From contig OZ316898.1 of NCBI GenBank assembly GCA_973895155.1, forward strand, positions 17,050,001 through 17,114,000: a stretch of DNA of 64,000 nucleotides, written 5' to 3'. Position numbers and translations under genes: made by a program. This DNA is from Marsupella aquatica. Its lineage: Eukaryota > Marchantiophyta. Under the pieces are notes generated by a model. The model saw nothing but the letters and a program-made list of their open reading frames with translations. It searched no databases and was not told the DNA's origin. Positions within the stretch are counted from its first letter, which is position 1. Each line of letters begins with the position of its first letter. Shown here piece after piece: positions 57,763 through 64,000 of the stretch.

Positions 57763-60700
57763 CTAGACTTCATCTTCAAGAAGGATCTCGTACACGTCAG
57801 TCCGAAGTCTCAACTCCTTATCTCTCATGACATCCACAAAATCTGACAACTCCTTTGCACTCAGTATGGAACCCAGCATCAAGAATCCATCCACCCAGAG
57901 GGTTTTGGACCACGGGCAAGCATGAATAGCTCGAAAGTAGACACGACGAGCAGCCTCTGCATTACCAGCCACCTGCACTTCATATGCAAGATAGGACCGC
58001 CATAAAAGAACGCAATGCTGAGTTTCCTTGCTCTCCAGCCCTCGCTCAAATAGTCTGTGAATGCGTGGGCCTGCTCCAGATCTCCATAATTCACAAGATA
58101 GAGCGAAGAGCCATACAGTGGGTGAAGAATGTTTGGCGGCTGCATCATCAAAATACCGACGCAGGTTATAGCTCCTCGCAGATAAGAAAGTATTTTCCAC
58201 ATAGGCTCCGATTAGCTTTGAGTTGTGAGGATACTGCCCCAAGCCTTGCAAGAGGGTGGACCGCAGACGGGCTGGCTTGGGGCCATTTTTGGCCTTCTCT
58301 AGCATTTTAATATATCGCTGGAAGAGCAATTCACACTGGAGGCTTTGCTGCCTAGTTTCAGGAAGATACATGGCAAGCCCTTCCTCAAAAACTGCAGTTC
58401 CAGCTTCCCAGCCGTTCATTAGCTGCTCAAACATAGCAGCACATGCAATGACGGCTGCTCCTCTCTCTGATAGGTATCTTCTATCAGTTGTTCTGACTCT
58501 TTGCAAAAGCTCCCGATATCCCTTATGGCCTTTCAACAGTGTAGTCGTTGGCAACCTGTCACGGCCAGACTGGGGAGAATATGCACTTCCGCTTCCCAAG
58601 CAGCAAAGAATGTACAAGGCCCTCTGTTCCGGACATGTCTCTTGTGGCTCATTTAAACCCTGACCAAGCTCCATTTCCGCGTAAGCACAGTACAAAATCG
58701 GTGCATCTCGTGCCCCCTCCGTTGAAGGATCACCCAGAGAAGCTAGGGTGGTATCAAATACAGTTCTGGCAGTAGCAATATTTCCAGCTGCTGCTTCAAT
58801 GCATGCATATGCTCCCCACATCATTAAATCCTTGCGATGCTTCTTCAACAATTTCTTAGCAAGGGCTCGAGGTGGAGTCTTTAGTGATCCGATCGCTTGG
58901 GCTGCTAAGAGCTCCTCAGTCTTGAGCACGGTATCTGACAAAAATCGGTCATGGGGGAATTCCGATTTCAACAAGCCTACACAGTTCTGGAGAAACTTAG
59001 CTCGTCCCTTAGACTCCTCATACCATGAAGGGCCACGTAGAAGGTTTGTGAGGATGTTCTTCCCAACATGTTCCGGCCACTTCAGACCGTCCAAGTCAGC
59101 ACCCATATTCGGACTCACACGTACGAGGGAGTCCAACTCGGACATAAAGCACCCACTGTTGGAACAACACCATTGCAATAAAGGTCCATCGCAAAAATCA
59201 ATAAATTGATGAATCAAACTCAGCCGAGCCTGCTGTGACTGAAGTGTGAAGAGGCTCTCTTTGACGTCATCATAGAGAACCATGCTCTCTAGCTGATCAT
59301 CTTCCTCACTTATTTGTAAATTCACCGGGAACCATTGGTCCCGATCTCTCTCTACCTCCTTCTCGGACCATCGCTTCCAAATTCTGGTATCTTTCACCTC
59401 CACATCCTTTGATGCACTGAAACTCAAGCCTAGCTTCTCCAATAAAGCTGCTTCATCTTCTTCCTCCTGTACAACGTCCTCGTCTACCTGTGCATCTTCT
59501 TCCATGCTCCACTCCTCTTCCTCCAAAGGTTGGCCACCGCCATTGGACTCGACAAATTCTTTACTTGGTGCTGACCATCCTGTCCATCCACCAACTTCCT
59601 TTTCCTCCATTTGAGCGTCACTCAAAAGTTTGCTTTCCCTAGCCTTTTGATCCTCCTCAAGAAAGGTCGCCCACCCTAACGCCCCCTCCTCCCCAAATCT
59701 GGGAGCCCCACTACTCCAGAAGCTTTCAAAAACGGTCAGCTTACCACCTTCAGTTAGCATTAGTCGAGGACTGAACAAACTGTACTCAATTTGTGCTTGA
59801 AAAATGCCTACTGCAAGTTCTTGATGACCAGACTGCCAATTGAATCTGCAAAGGTCTAAAAATATGGAGACCAGAGCCTCCTCGGCCAAAACAAAGTCCT
59901 CATAGTGATTATTCTCTCCAATTGCTTTCGAGGCCAGCTTATTTCGAGTCGCTGTTAAAGCCTGGAGGGCATGATTATAAAGAGAACGAATGGCAGACAC
60001 AGAGAATGTTGAGAATTGGGAACGCCGAAAGCGAAGAAACTCTTGCCACATTCGCAAACTGCCAGAATGGCTGTGGACGGCACGTTCCCATTTTCTGAGC
60101 AAAGTGGCAGCGTCGTCATTCCTCTTACAGGTCTCCAGATAGAGAATCAGTAAGTCCTCGCTATCTTTATGTGAATCCATCGCCTTCTCCAGAATTGCCA
60201 TCTTCTTCGCAACAAGGTTTTGAATGGCTGCCCTGTTCCCAGTCGCTTGGATCAATTCATCCTGGAAGTTAGCAAAACGAATCCACACACTCTCATCATG
60301 AGGCCTTTCTCTTGACAGCCGGTTTAACTCCTTAGTCTTATGAGCAACATAACCTACCCATGTTTCTCCCTCTTCTCTGCTTTCTTCTTCCAGATCTCTC
60401 TCTCCTTCTGTAGGGAGCCAAACAGCCTCCAGTGGCACAAAATGCGCCAAAGGAGCAGCGGACTTGGCGCCATCCCCATTCCTCTCAAACTTGTGATTGC
60501 CAATCCTCAAATGGCTCAGTTTTCGTTTCCTCTGCAAGGAAGAGAATTTGAGAGACCAATAACGGCCTCCAGTCTTCCCCTTCTCATCCTCAGCAACTTC
60601 TCCATCATTATCAAAATAAACGAGGAATTCCTGATCAAAATTGTTTCCACGTATCTCACTCCGACGGTACCTTGAAACATCCATTCTGTAGAGAGACCCA

Positions 60701-61368
60701 TAAGTCAAACTCTCACGATCTCCTCGAGTGTCAAAATAATATTCTTTTTTGGCAGCAGTGTTCCGATCAGCCCAGGAAGTTGTTGTACCTGGTCTTTTCT
60801 CTAGTAAAGCAGATCCGCCGTCTACTACCCCAGTCCTTCCAGTGTCGGCACCATGCTCGGGTTCCTTGTGTTCCTTCTTTTTTTGCTTGTGCTCATCCCC
60901 TTTGCCATCCGCCTCTCGTCTTCTCTTCCTATGTGATTTCTTCCTGTGTCTTCTCAATGCCGATGAAGCCCGCTCGCTATCTTCGTCCCCCTCAGAGCTT
61001 GATGGCCCTCCGGCATTTTCAATTCCTCCTTCGCTGCTCCGAAATTGATTTCCAGTGTCCTCGAGTACGAGAGTGGGACGAACGGGTTGATGGCTTGTAG
61101 TTGTGGGCAGAGGAGGAGGCAACAGAGATTCTGAAAAGGAGGAATGCGAAGGCCATTCCGGGGCAGGAGCCTGCTGCAATTTCGCACTCTCGGCGACGGG
61201 GAAAACGGGAGGAGCCGAAGCAAAGGAAGGGAACAGCGTGGGAGCCGCTGATGATGATGCTGATGACGAGGGAGGTAGGCGAGAAGGAGCAACAGGGAAC
61301 AAAGATGGAGCTGGAGGAGAACCAGGGGGCTCATCTTCTCCAGTTTTCAAAATTTCATCATCCTCCAT
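57763..61368 (-). CDS. NRDE2: NRDE2 homologue, nuclear RNA-surveillance factor (intronless)
   Basis: NRDE2 family proteins act in the nucleus with the MTR4/exosome machinery, in RNA interference or RNA decay and splicing. The 1,201-aa single frame begins at a clear ATG (MEDDEILKTGEDEPPG). Residues 1-130 are Pro/Ser-rich and acidic; 138-170 are strongly basic (RRHRKKSHRKRRREADGKG), a likely nuclear signal. The family signature (YYFDTRGDRESLTYGSLYR, then MDVSRYRR) is at about 210-236. A long region of helical half-a-TPR (HAT) repeats follows (for example VWIRFANFQDEL, LRMWQEFLRFRRSQFS, LWRSYLAYEVQVAGNAEAAR). An acidic, low-complexity insert sits at about 595-650. The C terminus (LSDFVDVMRDKELRLRTDV) is the usual end of the family. 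Length is near the plant norm and there are no internal breaks. Confidence 0.95.
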   Translation of the reverse strand: MEDDEILKTGEDEPPGSPPAPSLFPVAPSRLPPSSSASSSAAPTLFPSFASAPPVFPVAESAKLQQAPAPEWPSHSSFSESLLPPPLPTTTSHQPVRPTLVLEDTGNQFRSSEGGIENAGGPSSSEGDEDSERASSALRRHRKKSHRKRRREADGKGDEHKQKKKEHKEPEHGADTGRTGVVDGGSALLEKRPGTTTSWADRNTAAKKEYYFDTRGDRESLTYGSLYRMDVSRYRRSEIRGNNFDQEFLVYFDNDGEVAEDEKGKTGGRYWSLKFSSLQRKRKLSHLRIGNHKFERNGDGAKSAAPLAHFVPLEAVWLPTEGERDLEEESREEGETWVGYVAHKTKELNRLSRERPHDESVWIRFANFQDELIQATGNRAAIQNLVAKKMAILEKAMDSHKDSEDLLILYLETCKRNDDAATLLRKWERAVHSHSGSLRMWQEFLRFRRSQFSTFSVSAIRSLYNHALQALTATRNKLASKAIGENNHYEDFVLAEEALVSIFLDLCRFNWQSGHQELAVGIFQAQIEYSLFSPRLMLTEGGKLTVFESFWSSGAPRFGEEGALGWATFLEEDQKARESKLLSDAQMEEKEVGGWTGWSAPSKEFVESNGGGQPLEEEEWSMEEDAQVDEDVVQEEEDEAALLEKLGLSFSASKDVEVKDTRIWKRWSEKEVERDRDQWFPVNLQISEEDDQLESMVLYDDVKESLFTLQSQQARLSLIHQFIDFCDGPLLQWCCSNSGCFMSELDSLVRVSPNMGADLDGLKWPEHVGKNILTNLLRGPSWYEESKGRAKFLQNCVGLLKSEFPHDRFLSDTVLKTEELLAAQAIGSLKTPPRALAKKLLKKHRKDLMMWGAYACIEAAAGNIATARTVFDTTLASLGDPSTEGARDAPILYCAYAEMELGQGLNEPQETCPEQRALYILCCLGSGSAYSPQSGRDRLPTTTLLKGHKGYRELLQRVRTTDRRYLSERGAAVIACAAMFEQLMNGWEAGTAVFEEGLAMYLPETRQQSLQCELLFQRYIKMLEKAKNGPKPARLRSTLLQGLGQYPHNSKLIGAYVENTFLSARSYNLRRYFDDAAAKHSSPTVWLFALSCELWRSGAGPRIHRLFERGLESKETQHCVLLWRSYLAYEVQVAGNAEAARRVYFRAIHACPWSKTLWVDGFLMLGSILSAKELSDFVDVMRDKELRLRTDVYEILLEDEV

Positions 61369-61738
61369 TCCTCCGACACTTCTGAAATATCAGTCGGATT
61401 CTTCTTCACCAATTCAATTTCATATACTGATGCGCCAGCTGAGTCTGTGTCTATGGACCAACCCGGCTAACCCTGACGTGCCCTCCTCCTTAATGTCTAT
61501 GGTAAGATCTATGGCATCTCCTTCATACACTGGGAAACTCCAGTCCAATTTCATGTTTGGTGAAAAAACCTTCAACCTAAAATCTGCATATCTTTTCCAG
61601 CAACGCCTTGAGGGATATAAAAATCTTAGCCACTGAGAAAGGAAGCGCCTCACGCTAAAGGTGAATTTATGCTTTTCAAGGCCCTGTGACACGATCCAGA
61701 ACACCTCCAATCAATCACAAGGATCACTCGCTAGTGTG

Positions 61739-61771
<33 letters not shown>

Positions 61772-63177
61772 TGTCACAAATCGCAGAGACGAAAACCTAG
61801 AAAAGCATCACATCCTAAGCTAACATGTTTCTTTGACCTTCTTCTGTCACAGCCACTCTTTCATATTCCTTCAAAGCGCCCCTCCTAAATCTGGAGTGCA
61901 AGCGAAGATTGATGACAGCAACCAAATCAACGCCCTGTGAATTGTTTGCTTCTTCTCACGAGCACGGAATTGGAAAGTAGGCAAATAAGTGAAAACACGG
62001 ATGACGAGACTTCACTTGTCCACTTCAAGTCTTTCACAATTCACAGCAACAACAGTAAGTGCTGTCTTGCAAGTCGCAGCATCTGACGAGGATTGGAGAC
62101 AGAATCCGATCGACGGAAATTCTCATATCCTTCTCCGCATACTACCTTCACAATTCATGAAAGACGAGGAATGCCCTCCCACTGCCGAAAGAAGTGCACA
62201 TTCAATTTCAACAATTCAAGGATCACGCGCTTCTCCCTGTTCCTTGCACAATTTGTGAAAGAAGAGGGATTCAAAGAGGTATGTGTTTGATGGACTCGCA
62301 CTTGTGAAACTTTTGTTATAACCTAGCCCCTAGAACCCTTTTGTGTTTACAACTTTTCACTAACGTGTACCCCAAATTACCCAATATGGCTAAAGTGCCC
62401 CCAAGACAAAATTAATTATCAACATGTCCCCCATTTAGTATTTATATTAATATTTATATGGGTTCCCATTACCATGTGGCAAGTTACTACTGGATAGCCT
62501 GAGCCCACTCCAGCACCCCTTTGCCCCCCCTTCATGGGCCTCACTTGGCTACAGAAAACCATATACAAATTAATATTCACCCAAATACAAAATGGGAGAC
62601 AAGTTGATAATTAATTTTGTTGGGGGGAGAAGTTAATTATATTGGGTAGTTTAGGAAACAGTTTAGTAAAATGTTGTTAGTGTTTAACATTCTTGTAATA
62701 TAATTATAATGAATTTTAGCTTGATATTATCACCAATAAGAGCTATTATTAATTTAAAATCAAACCATGATGAATGATGAACTACACCTTGGGGGAACCA
62801 CTGAGTAATGATGGTTGTCATGCAAACATCAGGAAATTGGGGTGCTAGTTCTTTGTTGTGTAATCATTGTTGAAAAAACCTGTGCGGGGTACGACAATGA
62901 AACAATGTTGTAACCTTGTGCTTATCACGCTTACACAAGCGCCTCATTTTAATTTCCCCTACACTGAAGCCACAAGTCTAAATCTACATGGATGATAAGT
63001 TATTTTCTTCCTTGTGAGCTGTCGCTTGTGTTAGTCATTGTCTCAGATGATTCTAAGAAGAGCTTGCATTAAAGGACATGTACTAATTCAATTTTACTGT
63101 CACATTTGAGCTTGTTCAGCCATAAGCTAATCCTACTTTAGCTCCCTCTCCCAGGTGACTCTTGTGAATGTGCGCTG
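61369..63177. other. NRDE2 upstream region and spacer, no gene seen
   Basis: It includes the presumed NRDE2 promoter and a CAG-type tract (61741-61770). The frames here follow this tract or lie antisense to the NRDE2 leader. AT-rich from about 62330 onward. Confidence 0.5.
61741..61770. repeat. GCA/CAG microsatellite, 10 units
   Basis: Ten uninterrupted GCA units about 370 bp upstream of the NRDE2 start codon. It would code for Gln in a 75-aa plus frame that has nothing else protein-like. Confidence 0.95.
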
Positions 63178-63654
63178 CTATTTTTTATAAGTACCAACTT
63201 CAGAACCTTCCTTTTCCCATTCTTCCTCACTTCCAGTGGCATGACCTCGTGTTTCATCAATTACCTTCCCAAGACCAGCTATCTTTGAGTCCATGTATGA
63301 ATATTGGAATTCTGGAGCACACCACCTTGTGCCTTCAGCATCTGACAATGTGCTAATGTACCCCTCCGTCTGCGTCCAGGACTTGCAAACATCTCTACTC
63401 CAAGGAAAGTCATTGTGAACCTCTCCATATTTGATGACCCTCATTGTATTCAATTCATCTCCCCCGGATTTCTTTGAATCCATTACACTCATTTGGGTAC
63501 CGCCAATTTCCACTTCTCTTAACTCTCTCCCATCAACTCTGAAGCTGTCCTTGAATTCCACCTGACTAGTGGCTCCCGTCTCTTCTTCACGCACTCTAGC
63601 AGAAGCCCTCTCTCTTAATGGTCCATACACCACCACGTTATCCCTTGTGCAGTC
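63178..63654 (-). CDS. Unassigned exon-like frame, 158 aa
   Basis: Minus-strand frame that opens directly after 'ctttag', an acceptor-like TAG, with DCTRDNVVVYGPLRER, and continues without a stop to 63178. It is rich in Glu, Arg and Gly (FKDSFRVDGRELREVEIGGT; VIKYGEVHNDFPWSRDVCK; GTRWCAPEFQYSYMDSKI) and uses all codon types evenly, unlike the low-complexity frames around it. It has no early ATG, so if real it is a last exon whose upstream exons lie beyond 63.66 kb, possibly off the window. I do not recognise a family; it could also be a fragment of an old transposon protein. Confidence 0.35.
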   Translation of the reverse strand, partial: DCTRDNVVVYGPLRERASARVREEETGATSQVEFKDSFRVDGRELREVEIGGTQMSVMDSKKSGGDELNTMRVIKYGEVHNDFPWSRDVCKSWTQTEGYISTLSDAEGTRWCAPEFQYSYMDSKIAGLGKVIDETRGHATGSEEEWEKEGSEVGTYKK

Positions 63655-64000
63655 CTAAAGTTCAACTGGGTGAGCACTCACTTGAGTGAAATCTCAATGA
63701 ACAAGAAAGAGCATGGACGCTGCTCACGAGGCTGATATTGGATGGAATTCACCATGCATCTTATGAGTCCTCTAACTTGTGAGGACTGGCATTAACAAGA
63801 GTTAACCATGGTTGGTGAGGGGGCCTGTCAAGTGAAGCGGGGTCTCATCATTTTGAACTGATCTCTTCAGTGAAGAGGATCACTAGAAACATAATTGCGT
63901 GCAAGTCTTGTTCAATGACAAAAAACCATGCAAAATTGAATTAATCTTTTCTAGATGGCATCTTTCGCAAACCTTAGATCTTTCCTAGATGACATCGTCC
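63655..64000. other. Window edge, nothing assigned
   Basis: No frame or motif is recognised. It may be an intron upstream of the exon-like frame at 63178-63654. Confidence 0.4.

Noticed and set aside
61661-61888. Poly-Gln frame
   Set aside because: It is only a GCA microsatellite in spacer DNA with no other coding sign.
1-64000. tRNA or rRNA genes and CRISPR arrays
   Set aside because: A few GTTCGAA-like strings (for example near 13330 and 56779) lack a cloverleaf context; repeats present are tandem duplications, LTRs and microsatellites without spacer structure.

Overview
The window is nuclear DNA of a land plant. The evidence is a GPI-anchored COBRA-like cell-wall protein, a thaumatin-like PR-5 protein, plant-type PI4-kinase alpha, EMC3 and NRDE2 genes with GT-AG (and two GC-AG) introns, a CCCTAAA telomere-type array and Ty1/copia-type retroelement DNA. 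The clade is not fixed by the sequence. The proteins look clearly diverged from the flowering-plant versions I remember, so a bryophyte, lycophyte or fern is my guess (inference). Gene density is low: about six genes in 64 kb, separated by AT-rich repeat-bearing DNA.

Layout. 1-4.6 kb: a local tandem repeat, then EMC3 (8 exons, minus). 4.6-8.6 kb: a foldback element with long inverted ends, a 148-bp tandem duplication and a degenerate duplicated segment. 8.75-11.5 kb: an intact intronless Helitron-class PIF1 helicase frame with no visible Rep domain. An unrecognised three-exon 213-aa gene starts inside its last codons, in another frame. 11.5-14.7 kb: repeats. 14.7-17.0 kb: COBRA-like gene (minus) with duplicated upstream DNA. 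17-33.4 kb: a repeat-rich stretch holding a 3,089-bp non-autonomous copia-type element with identical 145-bp LTRs, a 286-bp hAT-like MITE nested inside it, a short-period minisatellite and two decayed copies of a non-LTR reverse-transcriptase tail. 33.5-46.5 kb: PI4-kinase alpha (26 exons, plus; the reconstructed frame closes exactly at 2,156 aa). 46.5-49.7 kb: spacer with a telomere-like array. 49.8-53.7 kb: thaumatin-like gene (minus) whose last exon adds a proline-rich, probably GPI-anchored tail. 53.7-57.7 kb: spacer. 57.8-61.4 kb: intronless NRDE2 (minus). 61.4-64 kb: spacer with a CAG tract and one unassigned minus-strand exon-like frame.

The genes form no operon or pathway cluster: ER membrane-protein insertion (EMC3), cell-wall assembly (COBL), plasma-membrane phosphoinositide supply (PI4K alpha), defence or wall-associated PR-5, and nuclear RNA surveillance (NRDE2). 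The most notable items are the thaumatin gene, where a splice donor overlaps a stop codon so that splicing would choose a tethered or a soluble product; the Rep-less helicase with its overlapping spliced partner; a dead duplicated half-exon in PI4K alpha; and the nested transposons with perfect target-site duplications. All exon joins were read by hand from splice sites and reading frame; no transcript or database search was available.
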